A stretch of DNA of 64,000 bases from Salinicola endophyticus (GCF_040536835.1 NZ_CP159578.1:1-64000); one strand, 5' to 3'; counted from the first letter of the stretch, positions 19,775-28,879 are shown. Notes: generated from the letters alone by a model not told the origin. Program-made: numbers and translations.

Positions 19775-20473
19775 ATGAAAACGATGATGAACAAGACCTG
19801 GTGGCTGGCCGTGCCGCTCGCCGTGGCCGTGGGTGTCAGCGGCTGTGCCAGCAACGACGGCTATCAGCAGCAGTCGACTCAGCAGGACGGCGGCAACACC
19901 AACACCTGGGGTGGCGCGGGTATCGGTGCCGTGGCCGGGGCGGTGGCCGGGGCCCTCAGCGGCCACGGTGGCAGCAGTACCCGCGACCGTGCGCTGATCG
20001 GCGCCGCCGCCGGTGCCGCGATCGGTGGCGGCGTCGGCGCCTACATGGACTCCCAGGAGAAGGAGCTGCGCAATCGTCTCGACGGCACCGGCATCGGGGT
20101 CGAGCGCAACGGCAACAATCTGATCCTCAACATGCCCAGCAACGTCACCTTCGGCTTCGATTCGAGCGAGCTGCAGACCCCGGCGCGCCAGGCGCTCAAC
20201 GACGTCAACGCGGTGCTGCGTGCCTATCCGGACACGCGCATCGGTGTCGCTGGCTACACCGACAGCACCGGCGCCGAGAGCTACAACCAGAAGCTCTCCG
20301 AGCGTCGCGCCCAGGCGGTGGCGAGCTACCTCGAACAGGGCGGCGTCGAGTCCGGGCGGATCAGCGCGGTGGGCTATGGCGAGAGCCATCCGGTGGCGAG
20401 CAACGACACCGATGCCGGGCGTGCCCAGAACCGTCGCGTCGAGATCACCCTGACGCCGACGAAACAGTCCTGA
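19775..20473 (+). CDS. OmpA-family lipoprotein with glycine-zipper domain (YiaD-like)
   Basis: The 232-residue precursor begins with a lipoprotein signal ending in VSGC, giving a mature N-terminal cysteine near residue 25. A Q/N/G-rich linker leads to a glycine-zipper region (GAGIGAVAGAVAGALSGHG, then GAAAGAAIGGGVGAYM), followed by a C-terminal OmpA-like peptidoglycan-binding domain. That domain carries FGFDSSELQ, VAGYTDSTGAESYNQKLSERRA and NRRVEITLTP. It is likely outer-membrane-anchored and peptidoglycan-bound. The start has AAGGAG upstream. A hairpin terminator follows at 20496. Confidence 0.88.
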   Translation: MKTMMNKTWWLAVPLAVAVGVSGCASNDGYQQQSTQQDGGNTNTWGGAGIGAVAGAVAGALSGHGGSSTRDRALIGAAAGAAIGGGVGAYMDSQEKELRNRLDGTGIGVERNGNNLILNMPSNVTFGFDSSELQTPARQALNDVNAVLRAYPDTRIGVAGYTDSTGAESYNQKLSERRAQAVASYLEQGGVESGRISAVGYGESHPVASNDTDAGRAQNRRVEITLTPTKQS

Positions 20474-20495
20474 TCGCGTATTGATTGGTGGGATG

Positions 20496-20519
20496 ACGCG
20501 GCCTCTCGGGGCCGCGTTT
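20496..20519 (+). terminator. Intrinsic terminator after the OmpA-like lipoprotein gene
   Basis: An 8 bp stem (ACGCGGCC at 20496-20503 with GGCCGCGT at 20510-20517) and a 6 nt loop are followed by a short T-run. The GCGTTTCAC tail is also the first unit of the tandem repeat that follows. Confidence 0.7.
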
Positions 20520-20618
20520 CACGTTCGCGCGTTTCACATGCCAGGATTTCACGGGCGAGCGTTTCACCGACAGATGTTCCACTTCCAGGCGCTTCACCGC
20601 GAAGCGTCTCACTGCGAG
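20514..20618. repeat. Seven-unit 15 bp degenerate tandem repeat upstream of rlmJ
   Basis: Seven consecutive 15 bp units start at 20514, 20529, 20544, 20559, 20574, 20589 and 20604. The first nine bases follow the consensus GCGTTTCAC, with matches of 9, 9, 7, 9, 6, 8 and 8; CAC at positions 7-9 is invariant, while the last six bases of each unit vary. The array runs from the terminator tail of the lipoprotein gene to 12 bp before rlmJ. It is not part of a convincing coding frame. It could be a regulator-binding array or a slippage-derived expansion of the terminator tail. Confidence 0.8.
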
Positions 20619-20630
20619 GGGTAGCCGCCG

Positions 20631-21479
20631 ATGCTGGCCTATCAGCACGCCTATCATGCCGGCAACTTCGCCGATGTACACAAGCACCTGGGACTCTTCC
20701 ACCTGCTCGAGGCGCTGACGCGCAAGTCCTCTGCAATCAGTTTCGTCGATACCCATGCCGGGCGCGGCCTCTATCCGCTGGCGGCGACGGAGACGCAGAA
20801 GCTCGCCGAGTATCGCGAGGGTGTCGAGCGGCTATGGCGACGACGTCAGGCGCTGGCCGCCGAGCCTGCCCTGGGCGCCTGGCTGGCGCGGCTGGCCACG
20901 CTGCAGTCCGGCCCGGCGCTGGAGTTCTACCCGGGCTCGCCGTGGTGGCTCGGCGACGCGCTGCGCCCGCAGGATCGGCTGACGCTGTATGAACTGCACC
21001 CCGGTGAGCATCAGCACCTGGATGCGCAGGCGCCGAGCCATGCCAATGCCCAGCGGCTGCATGCCGACGGCCTCAAGGGACTGTGTCAGCGGCTGCCGGT
21101 ACCCACGCCGCGGCTGTGCGCGTTGATCGACCCCAGCTACGAGCGCAAGGAGGAGTACCGCGAGGTGGTCGACACGCTCGTCCAGGTGGTGCGCAAGGTG
21201 CGCCACGCGGTGGTCATGATCTGGTATCCGCTGTTGCCGGCTGGGCATCATCTGACGCTGCTGGAGGGGCTGCGCGAGGCACGCATCCCCAAGCTGTGGC
21301 GCAGCGAGATCACCCTGCGCGAGGCCAACGCCGAGCGCGGCATGTACGGCAGCGGGCTGGTACTGCTCAACCCGCCGTGGCAGCTCGATCAGACCCTGGA
21401 CAACGCCTTCGCCACGCTGGCACCGCTGCTCGCCGAGCGGGCGGTGCATCATGGGGAGTGGTGGACCGCGGAGCGTTGA
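20631..21479 (+). CDS. rlmJ: 23S rRNA (adenine2030-N6)-methyltransferase RlmJ
   Basis: The 282-residue SAM-dependent enzyme methylates A2030 of 23S rRNA. The N-terminus MLAYQHAYHAGNFADVHKHL is the RlmJ hallmark. SFVDTHAGRGLYPL is the SAM-binding motif near residue 37, ALIDPSYERKEEY (near 164) is the catalytic motif IV, and MYGSGLVLLNPPW lies near the C-terminus. Length equals the E. coli protein within two residues. The ATG follows GAGGGG. The upstream region is the 15 bp tandem repeat. Confidence 0.94.
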   Translation: MLAYQHAYHAGNFADVHKHLGLFHLLEALTRKSSAISFVDTHAGRGLYPLAATETQKLAEYREGVERLWRRRQALAAEPALGAWLARLATLQSGPALEFYPGSPWWLGDALRPQDRLTLYELHPGEHQHLDAQAPSHANAQRLHADGLKGLCQRLPVPTPRLCALIDPSYERKEEYREVVDTLVQVVRKVRHAVVMIWYPLLPAGHHLTLLEGLREARIPKLWRSEITLREANAERGMYGSGLVLLNPPWQLDQTLDNAFATLAPLLAERAVHHGEWWTAER

Positions 21480-21523
21480 AACACCAGGCCCGCCAATCGG
21501 CGGGCTCGGCAAGATGGCAGTGC

Positions 21524-23779
21524 TTAAGCGCTGGCGCTAGGTTCGCTGTCGTCCTTGATCGCGGCGATGAACTCGTCGCCCCAGCGCCGGATATCGTTGT
21601 ACTCGACGATGTCGTTGAGCTGGCGCAGGCGTGCCTGGGCCTCGGCGCGGGGCAGGTTGAGCCCCAGATAGCAGGTGCGCGCCAGGTCGTGCAGATCGTG
21701 GGGGTTGGTCAGGATCGCGCCCTTCAGCTCCGCCGCGGCACCGGTGAACTCCGACAGCACCAGCACGCCGCAGCCCTGGGTCAGCCCCTGGGTGGCGACG
21801 AACTCCTTGGCCACCAGATTGAGTCCGTCGCGTAGCGGGGTAATCCACATCACGTCGGCCATGGCGTACCACGCCATCAGCTCTTCGAACGGGAAGCCGC
21901 GGAAGTAGAACTGCACCGGGGTCCAGCCGACGTCAGCGAAGCGGCCGTTGATATGGCCGATGGTCTGCTCGATCTGAGTCTGCAGCTCGTCATAGATGGT
22001 CATTTCACGCGCCGCCGGCACGCAGATGCTGACCAACGTGACCTTGCCGCGCAGCTCGGGGTTCTCGTCGAGCAGCAGTTCGTAGGCCTTGAGCTTCTCG
22101 AGGATCCCCTTGGTGTAGTCGAGGCGTTCGACCGAGAGGATCAGCTTCATGCCCTCGAACTCGTCGCGCAGTTCGGCCATGCGCGCCTCGGCGCCGTCTT
22201 GTTCCAGGGCATTGCGGATACGTCCGAGATCCAGACCCACCGGATGCGCTCCCAGCCTGACCACGCGTGAGCCGGTGTCGATCGCCGTGGTCATGGTCTC
22301 CAGCCCTACCGCGCAGCCGTAGGTGAGAAAGCGTGGGGCGCAGTTCTGGCGTGACAGCGTGGTCAGCGGCACCACGCCGCGGGCGACGTCGACGAAGTTC
22401 TCCACCTGGCGCGGAATGTGGAAGGCGACGTAGTCGCACTGCAGCAGGCTGCCGACGATCTCGCGGCGCCACGGCAGCACGTTGAAGACGTCCGCCGAGG
22501 GGAAGTAGGTGTGGTGGAAGAAGGCGAGGCGCAGGTCCGGGCGCAGCTCGCGCAGATAGGCCGGTACCATCCACAGGTTATAGTCGTGGATCCAGACCAG
22601 CGCGCCCTCGGCGGCCTCCTCGGCGGTGCGCTCGGCGAAGGCGCGGTTGACCTCGCAGTAGGTGTCCCAATCCTCCTCGCGGAAACGGGCACGCTCCCAG
22701 AAGGTGTGCAGCGTGGGCCAGAACGCCTCCTTGGAGAAGCGTTTGTAGAAGATGTCCACCTGCGCCTTGGTCAGCGCCACGCGGGCCGCGGTGAGCAGCG
22801 GATACTGCTTGGCGTCGACGCTGGTGTGGGTGACGAAGTCCTCGGGCTCCTCTTCGCCTTCGTAGATCGACCAGGCGATCCACGAGCCGCGCTGATTGGC
22901 GAAGAAGCTCTGCAGCGTCGGGATGATGCCGTTGGGCGAGGTCGGGCGGCGGCGGCGGATCTTGCCGTCGACGCGATACTCTTCGTAGGGCAGGCGGTGG
23001 TAGACCATCACCAGCTCGGCCTTGCCGGTATGGGTGGTGTCGCGGCGATTCTCCGCCGCCAGCCCGCGCGCGCCCAGGAAACCGAAGTGCGCGAAAGCTT
23101 CGATGATGCCGCCGCAGCCGGCAGCGCTGGCGTGCATTACCTGCGGCAGCGACTGGGTGCGCTCGAGCAGCTCGGGCTCGGCGTCGCCTACGCAGACCGC
23201 CTTGAAGCCGGCGCTCAGCATCGCCAGGTCGTTCATGGTGTCGCCCGCCACCAGCACCTCGTCGTGGGCGATGCCCAGCCACTCGACCAGCTTCTGGAGA
23301 CTGGAGCCCTTGTTGACCCCCTGCGGCAAGAAGTCGAGATAGCGTCCGGCGGAGTAGAGCATCTCGCAGCCGAGCTCGTCGGCCAGCGCGGCAAGTTCGG
23401 GATTGTCTGCCTGCTCCGGGGCGCAGTAGTAGGAGCAGCGCCGGATCTGCGGCTCGTCCTGGCGCACGATCTCGGGGAAGCGGCTCATCGCGCTGGCGAT
23501 ACGCGATTCGCCCGGCCAGCACTCGTCGATGGGGTTCTGCAGCGCCTGGATCGGCTGCAGGGTGTCGCCGTGATAGAGGCTGGCGCCGACGTCGGCGACG
23601 ATATAGTCGGGCTGCGGCAGCGTGGGGTCGGAGAGCAGCGGCAGGATCGCCTCGAGGCTGCGCCCGCTGACGTAGGCCAACTGGATTTCCGGATGCGCGG
23701 CGATGGTCTGGTAGAGGCTCAGGCGGTCCTCCGGGGCGCCACCGAGAAAGGTACCGTCGAGATCGGTCGCTAGTAGCAT
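21524..23779 (-). CDS. ggpPS: Fused glucosylglycerol-phosphate phosphatase/synthase
   Basis: The 751-residue two-domain enzyme makes the compatible solute glucosylglycerol from ADP-glucose and glycerol-3-phosphate. The N-terminal HAD phosphatase (about 1-250) has LLATDLDGTFLGG, YVSGRSLEAI, VNKGSSLQKL and VLVAGDTMNDLAML. The C-terminal GT20 glycosyltransferase (about 255-751) has VWIHDYNLWMVPAYLR, AFFHHTYFPSADVF and SVERLDYTKGILEKL. SPNGIIPTL in the acceptor region is the pattern of GgpS rather than trehalose-phosphate synthase OtsA. The same domain order is known for GgpPS of salt-tolerant Pseudomonas. ATG follows AGGAGAAGAAC. A trehalose-type product cannot be fully excluded by eye. Confidence 0.87.
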   Translation of the reverse strand: MLLATDLDGTFLGGAPEDRLSLYQTIAAHPEIQLAYVSGRSLEAILPLLSDPTLPQPDYIVADVGASLYHGDTLQPIQALQNPIDECWPGESRIASAMSRFPEIVRQDEPQIRRCSYYCAPEQADNPELAALADELGCEMLYSAGRYLDFLPQGVNKGSSLQKLVEWLGIAHDEVLVAGDTMNDLAMLSAGFKAVCVGDAEPELLERTQSLPQVMHASAAGCGGIIEAFAHFGFLGARGLAAENRRDTTHTGKAELVMVYHRLPYEEYRVDGKIRRRRPTSPNGIIPTLQSFFANQRGSWIAWSIYEGEEEPEDFVTHTSVDAKQYPLLTAARVALTKAQVDIFYKRFSKEAFWPTLHTFWERARFREEDWDTYCEVNRAFAERTAEEAAEGALVWIHDYNLWMVPAYLRELRPDLRLAFFHHTYFPSADVFNVLPWRREIVGSLLQCDYVAFHIPRQVENFVDVARGVVPLTTLSRQNCAPRFLTYGCAVGLETMTTAIDTGSRVVRLGAHPVGLDLGRIRNALEQDGAEARMAELRDEFEGMKLILSVERLDYTKGILEKLKAYELLLDENPELRGKVTLVSICVPAAREMTIYDELQTQIEQTIGHINGRFADVGWTPVQFYFRGFPFEELMAWYAMADVMWITPLRDGLNLVAKEFVATQGLTQGCGVLVLSEFTGAAAELKGAILTNPHDLHDLARTCYLGLNLPRAEAQARLRQLNDIVEYNDIRRWGDEFIAAIKDDSEPSASA

Positions 23780-23839
23780 GTTCTTCTCCTGCCCGGCATG
23801 GCCGGGGTGTGGTTCCCTGCAACGTAGGCCGGGGAGGCC

Positions 23840-25135
23840 TCAGGCCTTTGCGGCCGTGTCGACGATCCGCCGGCGTTCGTGCTCTGCGTAAAAACTGGGG
23901 TCGGCGAATAGATCCTGCTGCACGTCGTCGTACATCATCTCCAGCGCCTGGCTGCTGGTTGGGGTCATTGGCTCGAAATGTGCGCTGTCGCCACTGATCA
24001 GGGTCGAGACGTGGCGACGGCGATAGAGCGCGTAGAGCCCCAGCAGGGCCAGCACGCCGGCGATATAGAGTGGCAGCCCCTGGTTGCCGAACAGGCTCAT
24101 CACGGCGCCGGCGAGAATCGGCGCCAGGGCGCTACCGGCGCCCTGAACCACCAGCATGTCGGCCGAGCCTGAGACGATCTCATCGGGGTTCAACTGATCG
24201 ATCAACTGCGCCACCGCCAGGGGATAGAGGGAAAATGCCAAACCGCCCCAGATAAAGAATAGACCCAATAGCGCCCTGGGGTCAGGCACCAGTGGCATTA
24301 CCGCAGCACACAGGGCGGCGAGCAGCACCACCCAGGTCATCACCCGGGCGCGATCGTGGCGGTCGGAGAAGCGCCCGATGGGAATCTGCAGCAGCGCGCC
24401 ACCCAGAATCGCCGCGCTCATCACCAGGCCGACACCACCGACATCGAAGCCCTGGGCGCGGGCGTAGACTGGCGTCAGCGCCCAGAATGCACCCATCGCC
24501 AGCCCCGAGAGCGCGGCGGCGGCCACCGACAGCGGGGCGAAGCCGAGCAGCGCCTTGAGCCGGCTCTTGGGGCGTGCCGTGATCACCGGCTGGCTGCGCT
24601 TGGTCATGGTGATCGGCAGCAGGGCCCAGCAGATGAAGATGGCGGTCATCAGGAACAGCAGATGGCCCTCGGGGGTATCCAGCCGCAACATCTGCTGGGC
24701 CAGCGTCAGAGCGCCGAGGTTGATCACCATGTAGAGGGCGAAGACACGGCCGCGCTCGTGGCTGGCGGCCTGGGCGTTGAGCCAGCTCTCGATCACGGTC
24801 ATCACGGTGATGAAGCTGAGCCCGTAGAGCACACGCAGCGCGAGCCAGACCCAGGGGTCGATGAAGATCAGGTGCAGCAGTGCGGTCGAGGCGCACAGGC
24901 TGGCGCAGAAGGCGAAGGTGCGGATATGGCCCATGCGCCGAATCAGGCGCCCGCTGACCCAGGTGCCGCAGACGAAGCCGACGAAGTAGCCGGACATGAT
25001 CAGACCGATCAGCGCGGTCGGGAACCCTTCGCTGGCGCCGCGCAGGGTCAGCAGGGTGTTGATCAGACCGTTGCCCAGCAGCAGCAGGGCGACACTGCCG
25101 AGCAGGGCACGGAGCGGGCGAAGCAGCGACCACAT
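23840..25135 (-). CDS. Major facilitator superfamily transporter
   Basis: The 431-residue protein has about 12 hydrophobic helices in two halves. The loop GTWVSGRLIRRMGHIRTF matches the MFS signature between helices 2 and 3, and IGRFSDRHDRARVM is its counterpart in the second half. Family resemblance is to YcaD-like permeases. The C-terminal 50 residues are cytoplasmic and acidic (ALEMMYDDVQQDLF). ATG has GGGAGAG upstream. The gene lies 60 bp after the ggpPS start in the same direction, so co-transcription with ggpPS is possible. The substrate is unknown. Confidence 0.85.
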   Translation of the reverse strand: MWSLLRPLRALLGSVALLLLGNGLINTLLTLRGASEGFPTALIGLIMSGYFVGFVCGTWVSGRLIRRMGHIRTFAFCASLCASTALLHLIFIDPWVWLALRVLYGLSFITVMTVIESWLNAQAASHERGRVFALYMVINLGALTLAQQMLRLDTPEGHLLFLMTAIFICWALLPITMTKRSQPVITARPKSRLKALLGFAPLSVAAAALSGLAMGAFWALTPVYARAQGFDVGGVGLVMSAAILGGALLQIPIGRFSDRHDRARVMTWVVLLAALCAAVMPLVPDPRALLGLFFIWGGLAFSLYPLAVAQLIDQLNPDEIVSGSADMLVVQGAGSALAPILAGAVMSLFGNQGLPLYIAGVLALLGLYALYRRRHVSTLISGDSAHFEPMTPTSSQALEMMYDDVQQDLFADPSFYAEHERRRIVDTAAKA

Positions 25136-25340
25136 GGCATCTCTCCCGAGGAAGGCTCTGTCTCTACCATGCAGTAAGCATGCCGTTCGGGCCGTGGGTC
25201 GCTTAAAGACGCCTATCGATAATGCAGTGTTATCGAAAAAGGGGGATTTCGGGGTGAGAAGTTATCATCATCCTGCACCTCAAGAGCAATATTTTGCACC
25301 TCGATGGTGCGCAGTCCGGGCTTGGGCATCCGTGGCGAGC

Positions 25341-26273
25341 TCAGACATAGAGCACGCCCTCACCGACGATGAGCGCCTCGCCGCCGATCTGGATCGTCTG
25401 CTGGCCCGCCTCGGCGCAGGTCACGCGGCCGTGGATATGGCTCGGTCGTCCCATCTCCACCCCCTGGACGATCTGCCAGTCGCGCGTTCGGGTGCCCGAC
25501 TGGCATGACAGATAGCCGATCAGCGGTGCGGCGGCGCTGCCGGTGGCGGGGTCTTCGTAGAGACTCGCATCTCCCGTGAACATCCGCGTGCGCAGCCGCT
25601 GCGGCGTGTCGCGCACATAGAGGTAGAGACTGCGCTCGGAGGCAGCGGGCAGGGCATGGGCGAGGGCGCTGCTGTCGATACGCACCGCAGCCAGTGCATC
25701 GAGATCGGCGAGTTCGATCAACTGATAGGGAACCCCGCAGGAGGCGCTGAGCGGCCGGGCAACGATCTGTTCGCGGGAGAGCCCCACGATCTCTGCTGCC
25801 TGCTCGATCGACAGTGAGTCTTCACTGACTTCGAGCGACTGCGCCGTGGTCAGCCACGCCTGAGTGCCGGCGAAGTGGATCGGCACGTCACCCACACCCT
25901 CTGCGAGGATCAGTGGCGTGTCCGTGTCGTGCCAGCCCAGTGCCTGCGCTAGCCAGGCGGTGCCCACACTCGGATGCCCGGCGAAGGGTAGTTCGCCACT
26001 GGGGGTAAAGATACGCAGACTGAGACGTCCGGGCCGGCGCGCGGTGATGAACACGCTCTCGGAAAGGTTCAGTTCCCGGGCCAGCTGCGCCATCTGCGTG
26101 TCTGTCAGCGCAGCGGCGTCGGGGAAGACGGCCAGAGGATTGCCCGCGAAGGGCGTGGCGGTGAAGACATCCAGCAGCACGTAGCGATAGCCACGGCGTC
26201 CCTGAGTTTGGCTAGCCGGCAACAGAGAACGCTTATCTGGCGTGTTATCAGTCGATAGTGTGTGCTCACTCAT
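25341..26273 (-). CDS. PhzF-family isomerase/epimerase-like protein
   Basis: The 310-residue protein has the PhzF diaminopimelate-epimerase-like fold. YVLLDVFTATPFAGNPLAVFPD opens the domain near residue 30, LARELNLSESVFI carries the catalytic glutamate, GELPFAGHPSVGTAWL is the central family motif, and EDPATGSAAAPLIGYL lies near the C-terminus. Most members have no assigned substrate; phenazine synthesis should not be inferred, since no phz genes are nearby. About 25 N-terminal residues precede the domain. It is divergent from nothing obvious and sits alone. Confidence 0.85.
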   Translation of the reverse strand: MSEHTLSTDNTPDKRSLLPASQTQGRRGYRYVLLDVFTATPFAGNPLAVFPDAAALTDTQMAQLARELNLSESVFITARRPGRLSLRIFTPSGELPFAGHPSVGTAWLAQALGWHDTDTPLILAEGVGDVPIHFAGTQAWLTTAQSLEVSEDSLSIEQAAEIVGLSREQIVARPLSASCGVPYQLIELADLDALAAVRIDSSALAHALPAASERSLYLYVRDTPQRLRTRMFTGDASLYEDPATGSAAAPLIGYLSCQSGTRTRDWQIVQGVEMGRPSHIHGRVTCAEAGQQTIQIGGEALIVGEGVLYV

Positions 26274-26314
26274 CGATTCATTCTCCGGCTGAATTGGCTA
26301 TCTTCGTGGTCGAC

Positions 26315-26545
26315 TCAGCGCCAGAACGGGCGATGGGTCTCCCGGTATACCTGACTGGGCAGCAGACCGATATCCTGCAACTGGTGCGTATCGAGCTCCG
26401 CCAGCTGGCGTCGGGTGCGCCGACGCTGCCAGACGCTGGGCGAGTCATACCGCAGCGATCGTCGACGTTGGCGTGTGTCGCCCCACAGGATACCGTCCAC
26501 GGTATTCAGCGTGGTGACGAACAGGTGCAAGGGCATGAAGCGCAT
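26315..26545 (-). CDS. DUF1127 small protein
   Basis: The 76-residue basic protein carries a C-terminal DUF1127-type segment: RRRTRRQLAELDTHQLQDIGLL, then SQVYRETHRPFWR. In other proteobacteria such small arginine-rich proteins affect RNA turnover or phosphate and carbon metabolism, but no role can be assigned here. The ATG at 26545 follows GGGAG at 8 bp; the frame extends upstream to 26635 without a good start. It is divergent from the MocR-type regulator gene at 26755. Confidence 0.75.
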   Translation of the reverse strand: MRFMPLHLFVTTLNTVDGILWGDTRQRRRSLRYDSPSVWQRRRTRRQLAELDTHQLQDIGLLPSQVYRETHRPFWR

Positions 26546-26754
26546 GGCGGAGGCTCCCGGGTTCGATGAGGGAGCGTCCAGCTTAGGCAGCCGCCGGGGT
26601 GCCACACAGAGGCAGAAAACGACTATCTCCGGCACACAGACAGGCGCTTTTCCGCTCTGTATGCCTGTTTTGTGCGCGATCTGTCACGTGAAGCACCAGG
26701 CGCAAGCATACACAATGATCGGCGTGACACCCGATGCGATGTGAGGAGGGGAGG

Positions 26755-28197
26755 ATGCACCGTTACGAGCGGCTGGCCGATCATCTGCGTGAGCGTATCC
26801 AGGCCGGCTTCTATCAGGTCCACGAGCGCCTGCCCTCGGTGCGTGCGCTGGCGCAGGCGCACGGGGTCAGCCTTTCCACCGTGCAGCACGCCTATCACCA
26901 GTTGGAAGATGCCCAACTGATCGAGGCGCGGCCCAAGTCGGGTTATTTCGTCTCGCCGCGGCGCGAGCGCCTGCCCGCGCCACCGGTCGCGCGTACCGCC
27001 CAGCGTCCGGTCGAGGTGTCACAGTGGGAGCATGTGCGTGAGGGCACCTGCGTGCTGCCTGATACCAGCATGCACAACCTGGGGCGCGGCATGCCGGATA
27101 TCGATGCGCCGACGCTCAAGCCGCTGCTGCGTGCGCTGGCCCGGGTCAGCCGGCGCCAGGACCTGATCGGTCTCAACTACGATACCCTGCATGGCCGCCC
27201 CGAGCTGCGTGAGCAGATCGCTCGGCTCGCGGTGGGACAGGGCTGCCGCCTGCATCCCGATGACATCGTGGTCACCACCGGCTGCCACGAGGCGATCTCG
27301 ATCGCCATGCGCGCGGTGTGCGAGCCCGGCGGCATCATTGCGGTGGATTCCCCCAGCTTCTACGGCGCCCTGCAGTCGATTCGCGCCTACGGCATGAGGG
27401 CGATGGAGATCCCCACCGACCCCGAGACCGGCATCAGCCTGGAAGCGCTGGAGCTGGCCCTGGAGCAGTGGCCGATCCGCGCCATCCAGCTCACCCCGAC
27501 CTGCAACAACCCGCTCGGCTATACCCTCTCGGAGGCGCGCAAGCGCTCGCTCTACGCGCTGGCCCGGCGCTTCGACGTGGCCATCATCGAAGACGACGTC
27601 TATGGCGATCTCAGCTACGGCTTTCCGCGCCCGCCGACGATCAAGTCGTTCGATGAGGATGGCCGGGTGCTGCTGTGCAGCTCGTTCTCCAAGACCCTGG
27701 CGCCGGGGCTACGCATCGGCTGGATCGCCCCTGGCCGCTACCACGAGCGCGCCCTGCACATGAAGTACGTCGGCACCGGCTCCACCGCGACCCAGGGGCA
27801 GATGGCGGTGGCCGAGTTCATCCGCGAGGGGCACCACGAGCCGCACCTGCGGCGGATGCGGGCCCAGTATCAGTGCAACCGCGACCGCATGCTCGACGTG
27901 ATCGCCCGTGCCTTCCCCGCTTCGATCCGGGTCAGCTATCCGGCCGGGGGCTTCATGCTCTGGCTCGAGTGCGCTGAGGACATCGACAGCGTGGCGCTCA
28001 ATGAGCGCTTGATGGAAGAGGGTATTCGTATCGCCCCCGGAGTGGTGTTCTCTGCCACCGGCAAGTACCGCCACTGCCTGCGCTTGAACCACGCCGTGTT
28101 CGATGACGAGATCGCCCATGCGGTGATGCGCGTGGGGCAGCGTGTGACGGAGATGCTGGCTCAGGGGGCCGACGTTGCGCGGCCGGAGACGGCCTGA
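26755..28197 (+). CDS. MocR-type (GntR HTH + aminotransferase) transcriptional regulator
   Basis: The 480-residue protein fuses an N-terminal GntR winged helix (RIQAGFYQVHERLPSVRALAQA, then GVSLSTVQHAYHQLEDAQLI) to a fold-type I aminotransferase domain. The PLP lysine lies in SSFSKTLAPGLRIGWIAPG near residue 318, with NPLGYTLSEA and IIEDDVYGDLSY upstream of it. The ATG has a strong GAGGAGGGGAGG site. Divergent placement from the DUF1127 gene and the lack of a clear amine-metabolism neighbour leave its effector unknown. Confidence 0.88.
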   Translation: MHRYERLADHLRERIQAGFYQVHERLPSVRALAQAHGVSLSTVQHAYHQLEDAQLIEARPKSGYFVSPRRERLPAPPVARTAQRPVEVSQWEHVREGTCVLPDTSMHNLGRGMPDIDAPTLKPLLRALARVSRRQDLIGLNYDTLHGRPELREQIARLAVGQGCRLHPDDIVVTTGCHEAISIAMRAVCEPGGIIAVDSPSFYGALQSIRAYGMRAMEIPTDPETGISLEALELALEQWPIRAIQLTPTCNNPLGYTLSEARKRSLYALARRFDVAIIEDDVYGDLSYGFPRPPTIKSFDEDGRVLLCSSFSKTLAPGLRIGWIAPGRYHERALHMKYVGTGSTATQGQMAVAEFIREGHHEPHLRRMRAQYQCNRDRMLDVIARAFPASIRVSYPAGGFMLWLECAEDIDSVALNERLMEEGIRIAPGVVFSATGKYRHCLRLNHAVFDDEIAHAVMRVGQRVTEMLAQGADVARPETA

Positions 28198-28231
28198 TTC
28201 CTCGCTTTCGGCCACGTCACTCGGTCGCTGC

Positions 28232-28879
28232 TCAGTCGATCAGGCGAGTCACTTCGGCGGCGATCGCTTCGCCCAGCAGACGCTGCTGATCGGGTTCGAA
28301 GTGCACACCATCGACTTCACTGACCTGGATCAGGGTGCCGGCGTCGACGAAGCCGACACCCGCCTCCCGCGCCATCTTGCGGTAGCGGCTCGCCAACTGG
28401 CGCGATTTGCGCTCGCCGCCGGCGAAGATGCCGGCCAGGGGGCCGATCTCACGGATCGGTGCCGGCGCGATCAGCAGCACCTTGGGGGGTGCCACGCCGA
28501 ACTGGGTACTGACGGCGTCGATCTCCCACAGCAGCCGCTGCATGCTCAGGGCAATATCGTCGGGGGTGACGGAGAAACGCGCCTTGAGATCGTTGGTGCC
28601 CAGCATCAGCGTCATCACGTCCAGCGGTAGCTGGCTGAGCAGACACGGGCGCAGATAGCGCAGACCGTTGAGATGCACCCCTTCGATGGGGTCGTCGTGC
28701 AGGGTGGTGCGTGCCGGCAGACCCTCCTCGATCACCCGCCACTCGCTGCCCAGGGCCGCGGCCATCACTCCGGTCCAGCGCGTCTCGAAGGGGTAGCGTG
28801 AAAGCGGCCCCAGCGCCTTGACCGGCTCGGTCCCGTGGGTGTTGGAGTCGCCGTAGCAGAGCAGGGTACGCGTGGTCAT
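28232..28879 (-). CDS. SGNH/GDSL-family hydrolase (arylesterase-like)
   Basis: The 215-residue enzyme has all SGNH blocks: LCYGDSNTHGTEP (nucleophile serine at residue 12), the block II glycine around GLPART, block III LMLGTNDLKARF, and block V VDGVHFEPDQQ with the catalytic Asp and His. Similar proteins act as arylesterases or acyltransferases. There is no signal peptide, so it is cytoplasmic. The ATG follows GGAGATCCACG. It is convergent with the MocR gene. Confidence 0.85.
   Translation of the reverse strand: MTTRTLLCYGDSNTHGTEPVKALGPLSRYPFETRWTGVMAAALGSEWRVIEEGLPARTTLHDDPIEGVHLNGLRYLRPCLLSQLPLDVMTLMLGTNDLKARFSVTPDDIALSMQRLLWEIDAVSTQFGVAPPKVLLIAPAPIREIGPLAGIFAGGERKSRQLASRYRKMAREAGVGFVDAGTLIQVSEVDGVHFEPDQQRLLGEAIAAEVTRLID

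Noticed and set aside
25341..26273. Phenazine biosynthesis gene
   Set aside because: PhzF-fold proteins are widespread and no other phz genes are present, so the family name does not indicate phenazines.
26680..26695. Degenerate parS-like sequence (TCTGTCACGTGAAGCA) between the DUF1127 and MocR genes
   Set aside because: Three mismatches from the palindrome and far from the cluster; ParB sites in this genome otherwise tolerate only one.
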